This document shows, piece after piece, positions 13,325 to 25,999 of a stretch of DNA of 64,000 nt. The stretch's first letter is position 1. The number at the start of each line of letters is the position of its first letter. Source of the DNA: Gymnorhina tibicen (Eukaryota > Chordata > Aves > Passeriformes > Artamidae); contig VXAZ01004023.1 in assembly GCA_013399875.1 (NCBI GenBank), positions 1,239,422-1,303,421 of the forward strand, in the 5' to 3' direction. Position numbers and translations under genes: made by a program. The notes beneath the pieces are model-generated. The model saw nothing but the letters and a program-made list of their open reading frames with translations. It was not told the DNA's origin and did no database searches.

Positions 13325-13515
13325 TTTGTCAGCCCTTGTTTCAAACGGGCCAAGTGGTGAGGCTTTCATAATATCCCTTACAATCTTATTCCATACTTTA
13401 ATACATCTCATTGTCTGGGAATTTCCTCCTCTTGTACAGCTTGAAGTTTGTCTGCTTTAATTTCGGCCAATCATTTCTTGCAATATCCCCTCTGTGCTAG
13501 GCATAAATATTTAAT
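13325..13515 (-). mobile_element. ancient CR1-type LINE fragment, antisense
   Basis: The plus strand reads like the antisense of a CR1/L3-type element. It has a stretch of the form 'attccatactttaatacatc', then 'cattgtctgggaatttcctc', then a pyrimidine-rich part ending 'caatatcccc'. The order matches the antisense layout of the decayed CR1 at 33.6-34.8 kb. The element's own sense strand is therefore the minus strand. It is strongly diverged and truncated at both ends. Recognition is from memory of the family layout, not an alignment. Confidence 0.55.
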
Positions 13516-16000
13516 CTTTCACTTGAGGTTTGAATCGTTTCAACAACAGTCAAAAGGAATTGAACATTTGCATGAATAACAGAAATATCTAGAATCATTA
13601 TAGCTAAAAACAACGTGGATTTTGGAAAGGAGATAAAAGCTATGTTTGAGAATTTTGACCACCTTTTTACTACCAGAAATTATAAAATTACTTTCTTGAG
13701 TGCGGAGCTCATCCTGTCTGATTGTTCTGATCTTCTACAGGTCTCCCTGCTCCTGGCACCTTCTACAGGCCACCCTTGGAGATGGAATGCTTGGAGTATT
13801 CTGTGAATTTGGGGTTCACAAGAACTTCAGAGCCCGGGACTGTCTGATGATTCCCTCATTCTTAAGACAGGGAAATGTGAATTTCACAGCAATATGAAAC
13901 AGATCCTAAAAGTTTTTCAGTGACCACCAGTAACCCTTATTTGTTGTGTCTGGATTCATGGGGAATAAAGGAGGGAAAAGCATTTAAAGACCATTCTACC
14001 TTTCTTTAACAATTTTCTCTACTTAAAGCATTAACATTTTCTACTATTTGTAGACCTGTAAAGGTCTGCACTAACTTCAGTAAGCGCCAGCTGAAGTCAG
14101 AACCACAACATGTGCTTGCTCACTACTCTGAGCACTAGAAACTTGTGGTGTCTTTCCACACTTGAAATTCTTCCCCACTCTCCACAGTCCCTAATAATAT
14201 CCTGGACATGTACCTTCATCTTTATTCATGAGAGTGCAGATGCAGCCAAATTAGTGGCAGCAAAGCACATTTTACACAGTAGAAAATACAATCTGTCTTC
14301 CTTTTGATTTTTTTTTAATAAAAAAAGTTTTATTTAAAAAAAAATCAGACAGTAAGATTTAAATTCAGCACCACCCGTTGCAAGAGTCTGTTTAAAAATG
14401 CACAGCTGGCTTGATGATGAGTGACAAATCAAAAGTCAGAGTGAAACTTCCCAATCATCTGAGCCCTTGCCACCCGATTAGCAGAAGAAAAACAGGGCAG
14501 ATGGAGGGAGACGCAGCAGTTCGGAGGGAACAGATGGCCACTACGAACTTGATATATGAAATTAATAACACTTTCTCAAATACAATTAGTAGCAGGAATA
14601 CATTACCTGAATTTTCATAACTGTGAGCAAGCTGACATTAAATGAGGTTTTTCAGATTAACAGTCAATGTAACATTGATATTTGGAGAGAAATAAAAAAT
14701 TATATGGAAAGTAATAAGGACCTTTCTGCTTTTTGTGCTATAACTGATTATGAGTGCCCAGCTGTACAAAGCCTGCATGATTCTATAGTTTGAAACTCCC
14801 CAGATATGTGCTTTCATGATTAACTCATTTATTTCTTAAACCAAAGACAGGCAACATGAGGTTTCACACAGATTCTCACTGTGTCATGAGAATCCATCTT
14901 ATGGTGAATGTTTCTTCGGTCCTTACAGCCAAGGGTTTATAAAAATCTGGAATAAAATTTTCAGAAGACTGGTTTTGGAAATCTAAACCAAGACGTCTTA
15001 CCATGGTGTGTTTCGACACCTTCTGAAATCAGGCCCATTTAATTTGCCTTTAATGGGGCATCCAACACAATTCGTCCGCTTTGAGAACGCTGATTCCTGC
15101 TTTTCTAGATAGTCTGTACAGAGGGGCCGGGATTCGGAACAAGAACAAGGGAAAATATGTAATGCATTTCAAAGCCTGGCTCAAAGCTTGGGAAGAAACA
15201 GCATTATAACACTGCAAATAAGCCAGCTCAGTGCATTGTATGGACACATGTCTGGGTGGGGGGTGACAAGGATCTTGCTTGGTTCCCTACAAGTCCTGGC
15301 ATACCTAGTAGGATGATTAAGTAGGTGTTTCTTTAATCATATGTACTGACACTTTTTCATAAACCAGAGGTGGTAGAATCAGCTTAGAGGTCATTTTCTC
15401 AGCTTAGAAGAAAGTGTTACAAAAAGAATTAATAAAAACACATGCTGGCACTCTCCTAAGGAAACAGAAGTAAAAATTATTGTTTTCAAGTTAAAACTGG
15501 CTTTTCTAGAGCGTGAGCATACGTGTGCATACACACACCAAAGAAAGCCTTTTATTTTTCCTAATATGCAGTTTTTTACTGCAATGCAACAGCTGTCCCC
15601 AGAGAACCTTAAATTTGGTGTTGAATCCATCTGTCATTGAATTCTTCTGTCATTCATTTCGGCTTTTCAAGCTAAAATTCAGATGTATAAAAAGGACATT
15701 CTTGAAAAGTCAAGACAGGATTAGAAGTGCAAGAGATTGAATGTGCAAGACTTACATTTTGCTGAAATGATGTGAAATAAACAATGGCATTTTTAGTCTA
15801 CGGGAATTAAATAGCTTTTTTCTGCATAGAACTCTCTTGAAAGTTCTAAGGGAACTTTTTAAGCCCTTGCTACCTGATACCTGGGATGATAAAGAAATGT
15901 AATTGAGTTTCTTCTTTTCACTGTCACACAATTATCACTTTTTTCTCCCTTTCCTCTTCGTTGTTATTTTCTTTATTGTTGCTCCCCAGCCATAGTCGAC
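13516..16000. other. unique DNA, no supported gene
   Basis: No gene or mobile element is recognised. The stretch holds the T/A hairpin at 14306-14346. A minor CpG-retaining patch near 15040-15150 could be a conserved element but carries no identifiable motif set. Confidence 0.5.
14306..14346. repeat. A/T hairpin with AATAAA on both strands
   Basis: GA plus nine T plus AATAAAA (from 14306) mirrors TTTTATTT plus nine A plus TC (to 14346), with one base of imbalance. AATAAA occurs on the plus strand in the left arm and on the minus strand in the right arm. The hairpin could act as a bidirectional poly(A) signal or be simple low-complexity DNA. Confidence 0.6.
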
Positions 16001-16165
16001 AGATGCAAATGTAATTTGTTTATGAATCACAGCACATATTTATGTGAATATACCATATGAATATGCTTGCAGTATGATTTCAGCTGGGTGAATACTGCAA
16101 AAGATGATTTGCAAACACTGTTATGAATAAAGGGCATGATACAAAGCTCACTGCAATTCATGGGA
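16001..16165. promoter_or_regulatory. possible conserved noncoding element with octamer motif
   Basis: A perfect POU octamer ATGCAAAT lies at 16003-16010, followed by TAAT/TTAT-rich sequence and a second ATGAATA-type cluster. The texture, with many homeodomain-like cores and no repeat, resembles vertebrate conserved noncoding elements. Conservation cannot be judged from one sequence. Confidence 0.25.
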
Positions 16166-17121
16166 TGACTCCTGTCGGCTTCCAGGAGTCTGGCTCAAGC
16201 TCCAAGCCAAGACTTTCCATTCAAAGGAATACTTGCTTGCTGATTGTCTGTCGTTCATGTTTATCCAGGCAGAGCTTTGTTTGTGCAAATACTGGGATGA
16301 AGCTTCTACTCCGGGTAACACACATTTCTGCACAAATACATGAATTTTCTCTATGACTACATATGGTCATATGGAAGTGTTATCAACACAAGAATCTATG
16401 AGTAATCATTTTTAATAATGATTTCAATGAACTATGGAGAGTTCAGGAGTCACAGACACATGCATTTAATCTATTTTTTCAAACAAAGATTTTTCTGTCC
16501 CAAACAGAGCTGTCAGTCCAAGATTAGGAAACGGTAGTGCTGTGTCTGTAGCAAACAGGTAGAGCCTGGCCTCATGCTCCCTGAAAGCAATAACACGTTT
16601 GTCACTGGCTTCAATGAAGACAGGTTCAAGATTGTTCTCAGCACTGTAGGTTAACAAAAAATGCTGAAAATAGAAAATAATTTGGGCTTTAGGTTTCAGA
16701 GTTTTTAAGTATTTTCTTATTACTTTAAATTTCAGTTGTGCAAGATGTAATTTCAATGGATGTTAACTCACATCTTATAGGACCTTATAGAATTGGGTTT
16801 GGGTCACTGCCAAAGAGCATAGCTGTTATTGTTCAGTCTTGTGTTCATAGACAATATCTATTGTCTTTACACAGATAAGCAGGTTTTGGCCAGGAGTGCC
16901 ATTTCTCACACCAGACACACAACAACATGATTGGCATCAGACTCTAATGAACAGTAATGAGAAAAAGTGTTCCGACAACAGAATGAAAATGCCTTTTAGT
17001 GCAAATGTTAAAGCATCTCTTTTTTAATTTCCACTGCCAGCATTTAAGTTGCAGAATTTGGTAATGTTTATCCTTCAGTTCTAGAAACTCTTTACAACTG
17101 CCTTCAGTCTTGTCTTTTTCA

Positions 17122-17329
17122 CTTTCTTGCATGGCAGAAAATATCTTTAGATGATGATACAAACTGGCACCAAACAAAATCTTCCTCTGTATTTAAACTT
17201 TTGCTGTTCACTTGACTCAGTGACCCAGTGGTATTGTCCAGAATTGCATTAACCAGTTCCAGGCAGTGGAGACAAAAATTCCTTTCATTCATCAACAGAT
17301 AAGGAGTTTTGACAACTATCCCTTGGGAG
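17122..17329 (-). other. possible minus-strand exon (third of a cluster)
   Basis: A strong acceptor with a long pyrimidine tract (tttttttccctctctag) ends just before 17329. An open frame of 69 codons follows and stops at 17119-17121. The translation includes GIVVKTPYLLMNERNF and CLHCLELVNAILDN, an alternating leucine pattern like a helical repeat. Leucine is mostly CTG and many codons are of the RNY type, as in real coding DNA. It starts with one base of a codon, which fits the two bases left by the candidate exon at 17495-17610. The 3' end is unclear because no good donor precedes the stop. A shift at the T-run near 17140 would open another 75 codons, so decay is possible. Confidence 0.3.
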
Positions 17330-17494
17330 CTAGAGAGGGAAAAAAAAGCAAGAGATTACAATGTAATAATGTAAAAAGCACAGTCAAAGAGCCAAAGAAA
17401 GACTGGAGGAAGCTGTAGGGCTGCCTGGGCAGACAGGGAGACTGCTATCAGAATTGAACAAGAGAAAATCCAGATCCCCCTTCCATTCCTCTAC

Positions 17495-17610
17495 CTGTTT
17501 CTTCTCAATGTCGCTATCAGTGCACACAGTGATATAAAACAGGTCCAACAAGTATTCCAGTAACTCCTCAGGACCACCAGGGCAAAACCAAAAACATTCA
17601 GGGCTTGACA
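17495..17610 (-). other. possible minus-strand exon (second of a cluster)
   Basis: This 116-base segment has a weak acceptor (ccttggttaag) and a good donor (CAG, then GTAGAG). It is open for 38 codons plus two bases, starting CQALNVFGFALVVLRSYW. Entering in phase 0 fits the candidate exon at 18145-18219, and leaving two bases fits the one at 17329. A longer open frame (17384-17611) in a different phase overlaps it and could equally be the chance frame. Confidence 0.25.
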
Positions 17611-18144
17611 CTTAACCAAGGCAACATGCCAAGCTTATCACATGTGAAAAAGCCTTGTAGAGGAAAATAATCATCTTCATGTTCACAGGGTCTGGGTGTT
17701 AACTCTCTAAAGACTCCCCTGTATTTTCCACTCCTTTGACTATTGCAGATGAGGGGGTTATTTGCACGGAAATTCAAACCTCTGAACAGATTTTTGTTGA
17801 CTACAAAGCATGGGAAGGAGCCAGAGATTTCTCTTTTGTATCTTAGTACTGATTATAAATAGTGCACTCATTACTGCAGAGGCTTGCATGGCAAGATGGC
17901 CCAAAGGATGGTCAACTTTGTGTCAACCAGAAACCACTCAAGGAGCTGAGGAGGGGACAGCAGTTCCACTTTCTCACAGCCTTCAGAGTTTCAATTTTTT
18001 TTTTCTTTTTTGCAGTGGAAAAATAAATTTTTCAATAACATAAAAATGGCTTGTGTCAACAAATTGTAGTGACCCCAAATCAGAAATGGGGCCCCTGCCC
18101 AGCTGACTGCCAACATTTGCTTCATGTCTTTCTTCACCTCTTAC

Positions 18145-18219
18145 GCCTGGAGCCTCTGAGTCCAATTCCAACACGTTTGGTAGTGACACCTCACTGAAAA
18201 TGTTCTTTTTGGCTCCTAC
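18145..18219 (-). other. possible minus-strand exon (first of a cluster)
   Basis: A strong acceptor (cttctatgttctctcag) and a good donor (GGC, then GTAAGAGG) frame 75 bases that are open only in phase 0-0. They encode 25 residues starting VGAKKNIFSEVSLPNV. The next candidate exon (17495-17610) continues in phase across a 534-base gap. No homologous protein is recognised. Confidence 0.3.
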
Positions 18220-18664
18220 CTGAGAGAACATAGAAGACTGGTTAACTGTGAACAAGGAAGACCTAAATTCAAGTTCCTGTTCTGCCAGATTCAGAGTATG
18301 AAAGATGAGACATTACTCTACCCCCCTGAGAAATCACTAGGACTTCCCTTTGTTCTCCTCTCCCCAAATCACCCAGAGCTCTTTTGTAGCTTAGTGTTGT
18401 ACCACTGGTTATTGCTCATGATGAAAGAATAAAACTTGTTGACAAGCCTTTTGTAGGAATAAATCAGGGCATACTTTGAGTTTAGCATCTGATATTATTT
18501 GAAGGTAGCATGCAGTTCATTTGCACCTGAAAATGCATGATCCTGTGTGATGCTGAAGGCCTCAGATACTCAGCCCTTAATCACAAGTAAGTGTTAGGCA
18601 TTAACGAATGCTAATTACAAATATCATACTCATACACACGTAGCCATTCAAGAAAATATCACTA

Positions 18665-18726
18665 ATTTTATTATTTTTATTTATATTATATAAATATATA
18701 TCTATATTTATTATTTTATTTATTAT
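18665..18726. repeat. AT-rich low-complexity tract
   Basis: Only A and T in TTAT/TATA units over about 60 bases, with one C near the middle. This is simple low-complexity DNA. Confidence 0.75.
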
Positions 18727-21170
18727 CGCTAATTGGATGCTTCCAAACATATTAAAATTGTGTCTTCTTCTCTTTCATTGAACACTACTTTATTTCTCTT
18801 CATTAGATTCCTGCCACCTGTATCTTAAGTTCCCCTCCAATGTAATTCATAATTCCCCTTGCATTTGCTTTCTTTTGAGTGAGGACTTGAATCTCTGAAA
18901 TGCTGTACATGTGCTGAGCAGTTGCTGAATACTCAGCTCTCCGCTACTCTGATATTCAGCTTCACAGCATATCAAATATTATGGTATTTGGGAAATCATG
19001 AAAATTAGGGAGAAAACTCAGAAATACTGTTTAAGGCAACATTTTTTACACTTCTATCTGCACTATGGCTGGGCCAGTGGAAGAGGTGGAGGTAAAGATG
19101 AGCATAGTGTTTGCATACTCTGAGAAAAACTTCCTGGGACTTCTTTCTGAAGGGATTTGGGAGTTGCATACATTATTTCTACCTGATGCTGGAGGGACAT
19201 TGAAATATTCATTTAATCAGCATCTAACATCAGTGGATTTGAGAGCATAAATTTTAATTTCTCACTGGAATCAAATGGAATGACACTGACAACTACAAAT
19301 AAAAGAGGTACAGATTCACAAGCTGCCCCTGCTAAAAACATCAATTGCTTCAAAGTAATTCTTGGTATTGTCAGTTAAAAAATAAATAAATTAAAAGAGA
19401 AAGCCTACACTCTTTTTAATGACTCTTTATGACTAATGGGAACATCAACAAGGATCTGTTGATGAGAATCTAGTAGAATTAGTGCTGAAGAAACATGTCT
19501 TGGTTTACTACACGTAGGATCTCTGCTACCTTGGTGACGTGCATTTACAAAATGTTATTTTTCCTGCAGGTAAAGAAAACATTAGTCAGGAAACACTCAC
19601 TTTAACTGTTATTTTTCTTACCAATCTATTAGAGAGGCTGCAAATGCTGAGGGCACTGTGATGGCTCTGTAGAGATCATCTTGGTCTCTTACCCACGTCA
19701 TGTAGCCTCTAAGCGAAAGTGCCACAGCTGAAGGCTGGAAATAGCTGAATTGTTCATGTGCCTAACACCATGGGTTTGCAGTGGTGTATTATGTAGGTAA
19801 ATAAATACTATGGTCCTTACAGGTAAGTCAACAAAGTGAATAAACTGATGGTTCTGTAAGTGAGAAGCAAAAGGCATTAAATCCTTATTGTTTCCTTCTG
19901 ACTGGTGTCCTTTTTGCCTAATTTCTCTTTCTGGGGTTTCTATTGATGGTAAGGTACCCGCTCATGGAGTGCTCCTTTTCCTGGAGCTAGTCTTGGGATT
20001 TCTCTTCTGACCTTACACTTTCTCTCCTTGCCTCTCAGAAGAACTTGCTTTCCTGTGTTCCAGTTTTCTGGCCCATCTGCTGCCCTCCCACACATGGCAG
20101 AGGGCAACAGATGGGTGATAATCATGCGGAAAAAGGCAAATGGAGGCCATGCGGAGGGGAAATGCAGCTCTGTGGCACCGTGCCCTGGCAACACAAAGCC
20201 ACCACTAGTCATCCACTGCACACACACCGTGAATCCGTCAGTGACAAGTAAGGCGTGTGGCTGGTTGGAATAGGAACACTTTGGGACACTGCCAGTGCTG
20301 GGTGGCTGGTTTCCACTCATAAACATTGTCAGTTACGATACAGCACTTCTCAGGAGTAAGAGAAGCACACCTTGTCCACCTCTTCAAGAAAGGCTCATCT
20401 CCATTTTTGATATAAGGGCAAGATGATATTTCATGGTGTCTCATTTAGGGCTGCCTTAGGACACAGACATAAAGCTAAGTTAAGTGGGGTAAGACCACTG
20501 AGCTCTGATGCTGTATGGAAGGAGGCATGCACATAGCAATAACCAACATGTTTGCACAGGTTTGAATCCACAGCAGTTCATCTGCTTCTGACAACAGCTT
20601 GCTAGGACACGTAAAGTCACCGGCAGGAGATGACGGAAGAAATGGACTTGGCAATGTGAGTCAGCCACAGGATGACTACAAGCTATCAATATGATCCTGA
20701 AAAAAAAACAACATAAAAAAGAGGCAAATACAGTATGAGGGTATCATCATGTTTAAAACAGCAGAAATTATGTTTCTCTGGTATGCTGGCACATGGCTAC
20801 CTCAAAAAGGTAAATAAGAAGAGCACAAAGACTTGCCTATATGGTCCATTGGCATATTGCAGCACAAAGACCATGGACTTGATGCCTTAACGTCTCTTTC
20901 AAGCGCAATGTAACTCACAACTCTAGCAAATATAGGCAAAATCTCATTAGAGAAGAGTACCTTTCCCACATAAATGAAGGCTACCTAAGTTACAGCTCCA
21001 TCAGTCAAAAAAACAGTCTTAAACTTTTAAAATGTTTTAATTGCTTACAGAGCTGTACAGCCTTACAACAGATTCAGAAGTACTAACAGGTTGAACCTTA
21101 ATATTGTGCATAAACTTCTCTAAGAAGTGTTAGTTTTCCACTGTGGTATGAAATGGTATGCAATTTTCAC
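18727..21170. other. unique DNA, no supported gene
   Basis: No gene, repeat family or RNA gene was recognised. Opposing open frames at 19940-20326 lie in a slightly GC-richer patch and look like chance frames. Confidence 0.5.
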
Positions 21171-21444
21171 CAGTGACAGGACTTGAGGAAATGACCCGAA
21201 GTTGAGCCAGGGGAAGTTTATTTGGATATTAGAAAAAAGTTCTTCACCCAGAGGGTAGCTGGGCACTGGAACAGGCTCCCCAGGCAAGTGGTAACAGCAC
21301 GAGCCTGACCGAGTTCAAGAAGCATGTGGACAGTGCTCTCAGGCACATGGTGTGACTCTTGGGGTGTCCTGGGCAGGGCCAGGAGTTGGACTTGATGATC
21401 CTTGTGGGTCCCTTCCAACTCAGCACATTCTGCGATTCTGTGAT
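21171..21444 (+). mobile_element. CR1 LINE, 5'-truncated 3' end
   Basis: The sequence follows the avian CR1 3' end in order: 'cagtgacagg', 'gttgagccaggggaagttta', 'ttggatattagaaaaaagtt', 'cttcacccagagggtagctg', 'ggaacaggctccccaggcaa', 'gttggacttgatgatccttg', 'cccttccaactcagcacatt'. It ends in the short tail repeat 'tgcgattctgtgat'. CR1 copies in birds are nearly all short 3' fragments like this one, without target-site duplications. It lies on the plus strand, and no coding capacity remains. The open frames at 21218-21477 are its shadows. This is the best single sign that the DNA is avian. Confidence 0.95.
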
Positions 21445-24400
21445 GTCCCATGTGTTAGCTAGCAAGCTGGAATACAATATACAGATGGGGTAAATATGCT
21501 GAGCAGTTGTGCATGTTGTATTACCTTATGTTTGAGAAGTCAAATGAACAGAGAAATTCTGAACTGCTCCCTTCCAGCAGTGAAACACTCACGGAATAAC
21601 GCCAACACTGCTAGATCAGGTAGGCAATGTAATCTGGAAAACTGCAAATAAAAACTCTTGACTGTTCAGACAGTACACACAACCTTCAAAACTTTTTGTG
21701 TTCTTAAAAAGTATTTTTATTATTCGTTTCTTCTCCCATAGCAAGAATTTGTTCATATTTCTGCCATATATATACATATACACTGTATTTGAAGAGTTCA
21801 TTTTTCCATTGCTTCTTCCCTCATACTTTCTCATATTTTACCTTTCAGTTACCAATCTTTTAATATTTGAACAGTAAAGAAGATATTTCAAAAGGATTTT
21901 AGGAAAATGACTTAAAAATTATGCTCTCCAAGGCCTTGGATCTAAAACGAATAAGTAATACTATGGTTCCCAGATAGTTTCTACCTACAGTGAGATACTC
22001 TGAAGTGAAGTTATGACATAAAAAAATGTATAGAATGAGACAGTGGAAGGAAAATACACATAGAGACTAAAGACAATTGATCATGTGATTTGTTAAGAGA
22101 TAATTATGAGCTAGTTTGAAAGAGCTGCTAGTTCTGTAAGGCCATTTCATAATAACAAATACCAATAGGATTTTATCATTGTCCTGTGGAGAATCAAGGC
22201 AAGGAAGAGCAGTACTAATCTAGAATGGTTTTGGAGGGTTGACAAGGTAAAACTAATTTTATTTTAGCTGTCCCATTTCCTTGCCAGTCATTTCTTGTCC
22301 AAAAAGTAAACCCTTTGCATTCCATATTATTTTCCAAGAATAACAGCTTTAGATGTTTAGTTTGGCTAAATTAGAGAAGTTGACCACCTGTCTGTAGAAA
22401 AACAAGACATTCTTACAGATGGAAGTTCTGAGCTATGATGAGGAGTTCTAATAGAAATTTTGTTGGGTGTAGAGAGTGAAGTAGGCAAAATACAGACACA
22501 AAAAACCTCTTTATGGACATTTTTGAGTGCAGGGTAGATGAAACAGAATAAAAATCTATAAATGTTCTCATCTCCAGTTTCATAATAAACAGCAAAAGCA
22601 TCATACCTTGAATTCCGCAGAAATGTACAGGACAGTATTGATTACTGTAAAAGGAACAGCCTTGTGCTAGCAAAGAGATGGATGAGGTTCTTTATATGCT
22701 TTTGAAGATGAGTGTCCCATAAAACTGGAAATTTGCAGTGTGTATATGGTTGTTCTTATATACAAAATGGTCTTTCAGCAAATGAATTATGATGTGTCAA
22801 AATGACTCATAGGGACTTTGCCACAGTGCAGTGTATTTGAGAAAATTGCTGCCACAGAGTAAATATTTTTTATGTTGATTAACAGTAACACAGCTGGCCT
22901 CTGACTTTGCAAATTTAATAGAAATTTCAGGGTTAATGAATGAAACTAATCCTCCCTTGCTCTCTCCTTGTTTTACTTGCTCACACACGCACAAATGCAC
23001 ACCAAGTTTGTACAAAAAATCTCACTTATGGTGGTACTAATGAGAAATATCCAAGCAAATCGACATACCTGCACTACACAGGTTCCAAAGAAAAGTACAG
23101 AGGTTTTAGGAGACTCATTTCTTAAAAAAAAATATATCCTAATTAATTGCACTGCCCAATCATAATTAAAAGTCTTCCGTATCATCATTAAAAGTTGTGC
23201 ATAATAATAAAAAAATGCAAATGAATGACAGAGACAGTGGGGGGAAGACTGATTCCCCAGAGAAAGGAAATCAATGAATCAGAAATGTTCTTGGGGTCTA
23301 TAACCTGGCATCCGAGAGGAGAGAAAGGTCCTTGCTTTGGTGTATGGCCTTAACATCTCTGCTCACAGAAAGATTTTACTTGAAATCTTGCAAGGTCAAA
23401 CTTCTTTTGCAGGTGTCTAGGTCCTCTGTTTGTCACCCAGGCTGGAAATGTCACACTTTATGTGACAACTTTGCTTGGTTTCTTTTCCTGCACTGCCCTT
23501 TTGTTTATGCGCCTGTGGAAATGGCCGGGTTGGGCAGGGCTCCTGCAACTGCTTTGCAAATTCCCACTCTTGTTGTAGTTGCAGATTCATCACCTTTAAG
23601 TGTGCATATTCTGCCATAAAGGGGGCCAAAAGGAATGACACATAGAGGATCATTCTCAGGTCCCCAAACACTTTAGTTGAAAACAGTGTTGGGAGATGAA
23701 GATGTAGATAGTGGCTCTGTAGTTTTGGGTAGGGATGTAAGATCCTGCCTGTCAAGGAATTCCTGGGAAGTGGGGGTGGATGGTGTGTGTCATTTCCAAC
23801 TCTTATCCTTAATGCTGTTCAAGTTGGGGTAAATACCTGAAGAAAATTATGTACTTCCAGAGGCAATATCAAAAAGAATCTACGTGCTGAAGCCAGTGAG
23901 AAAATAGAGCAGGTGAGTGCTTACAAAAGCAAAAATAAATCTTACAAAAGGCAAAACAAATTACAAATAAATACATAGTTAGAGGAATAAAACAGCACAC
24001 CTCTTTTCTGAGACACCAGGCTAGAACACAACCCTCGCAGCATGTTTTAGCCTGGTGGGCATTAATGAAAGTGCCTCCTATTCTTCTCTTTTCTTCCTCC
24101 TGCTCCACCTCCCAGTACTTTTATTTTGCTTGGAACAATTCTATAATAGCCACTTACTTTAACTTCCAGAAGAAGGGTTTATACAGTGCAGGGAAATTTG
24201 ACTTGCAAATTCAATCAATTCTATATCCAGGAAAAATAGATAATAATGATTGTAGAACCAACAGATACCATTGACTTATTGAAATTAATTCACTCTAATA
24301 ATGCTGATCTCTTCCCAGATCAAGGGAAAGGTTGGATAATTACATTTTTTCCATTCATACAATTACATTTTGTTTGCAAGTTTCTTGAGGTTCAGCTTGC

Positions 24401-25999
24401 AAAGGCTTTAGAGGCAGTTCTTACTTGCCCACTCTTCCTGAGACAATATTAAGCAAATTTTCCACGTGATGAGATTATGTTGGCTTCTACAAAATTTTCA
24501 TGCAGAAGTCCCAGGAAGAAGAAGTCCCTTGGTGCATTTGGTATGCCTAAACTCTATCCACCTCGTCTTAGATGGTGGAGCAGACTCAGGGTCTTCCAAC
24601 ATTGGCATGGCAGAAACTTGAGAATGGTCAGGACACTCCTGTCACAGGAAGAATGGTCCAAAGAAGGTGAACTGGGATGGAGACCAGCACAAGAGAGTTT
24701 GACTTCCTGGTCCTTTTTGTTGCCAAGATCACAGCAGGGGCATTTGATGATGCCTCAAGGAGCCAAAACTGGAGGCACCTCAACTCTTCCTTCTCTGGCA
24801 ACAGCAGCAAACCTGACTGTGAATTTGGCTATGGAACAATTAAAGATAGATTACTCTCTTGAATGGGAATGTCCTGGGCACCCTTCTGAATCCATAATGT
24901 CATGAAAACCCACTGGCAGAAACCTAATTTGAAGCTCTAAGGTTTGAACTACGAATGAAAAGTTATACATGAAAGCACATAGGAAATAAAATGAAAAAAA
25001 AACCAGTAGCACTGTCCTATAAATAGTGCTTGGCAAACAAAAAGTACAGTCTATTATGATATAGTGGTCTCCATTTGTCTGGAGATGTCACTTCTAGTTA
25101 TTAGGGTTTACATATTCTTAGAAACATCTATATTTAGTTCTATCCAAGAAAAGAAGTGACACTTGAAATAAAGGAAGAGCATAAATAGTCTAACTGATTT
25201 TACAGAAGTGGGATATTAGTCTAGTAGGACCACTACAGAGCAAAGTAGCCTTTCATATGAAATGCAAACTCAAGTTCTCTGAATGTAGCTTCACAACCTT
25301 ATGCTTTGAATCTGTTTCAGTGGTTTTCCTTCTGTGTCAATCCCATAATGATTTTCCAGATTCATTTCACATGTGAATGAAATCTCCTAGAGACATGTTT
25401 AATCAAATATGATGGTACCTTTATGATTCTCTTAGCTGACAGGAAAAGCCTGATTTCTGTTGAATCTCAGCCCTTCCTCAATCTTGAACCCAAACCCAGT
25501 TTCTAGGTAAGTCAGACTCAGCACTATTTCCTGTTTTGATCACTGTGGCACAAAAGAGACAGCAGACTCTCCAGGAAATTCTACTGTTGAACAGAGGGGA
25601 AGACTACAAAAGATCATAAAAGCATCTCAACCCCCTTGTCATTAGAAGATTTAATTCCTGCAGAAGTGTTTCTAAGGCTGTTGGTTTGACCCACGAGAAG
25701 CACTCGTACATCCTCACCAGATCATGGATGATTTGTACGCACAACTCCCACTTCTGCTCGTAGGAGAAATCCACATCACCTCCCTCAGATATACAAAAAT
25801 CAAAGCAGTATACTCCACATCTTCCCTTCCAAGAGCAGAAGACTATTCATCTGTGTGCACAGGGAAATATAGGTACCCGGTTATTTAGGTGCTTCTCTGC
25901 CTGTCCGGATACAAAACCAGAGCTGATGAAGTACAGTGTACTCCAGAATTTTCTTCTTTTTCCTTTTAGTCCATTCCTCTTTTAAACTTACAAAATAAA
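21445..25999. other. unique DNA, no supported gene
   Basis: Mostly AT-rich. The longest open frame (24477-24905, plus strand, 142 codons) has no recognised domain, no clear start context and competing frames on both strands, so it is not called. Confidence 0.5.

Noticed and set aside
24477..24905. 142-codon plus-strand open frame
   Set aside because: Length is within chance expectation for this much AT-rich DNA, other frames are also open, and no domain or regulatory context is visible.
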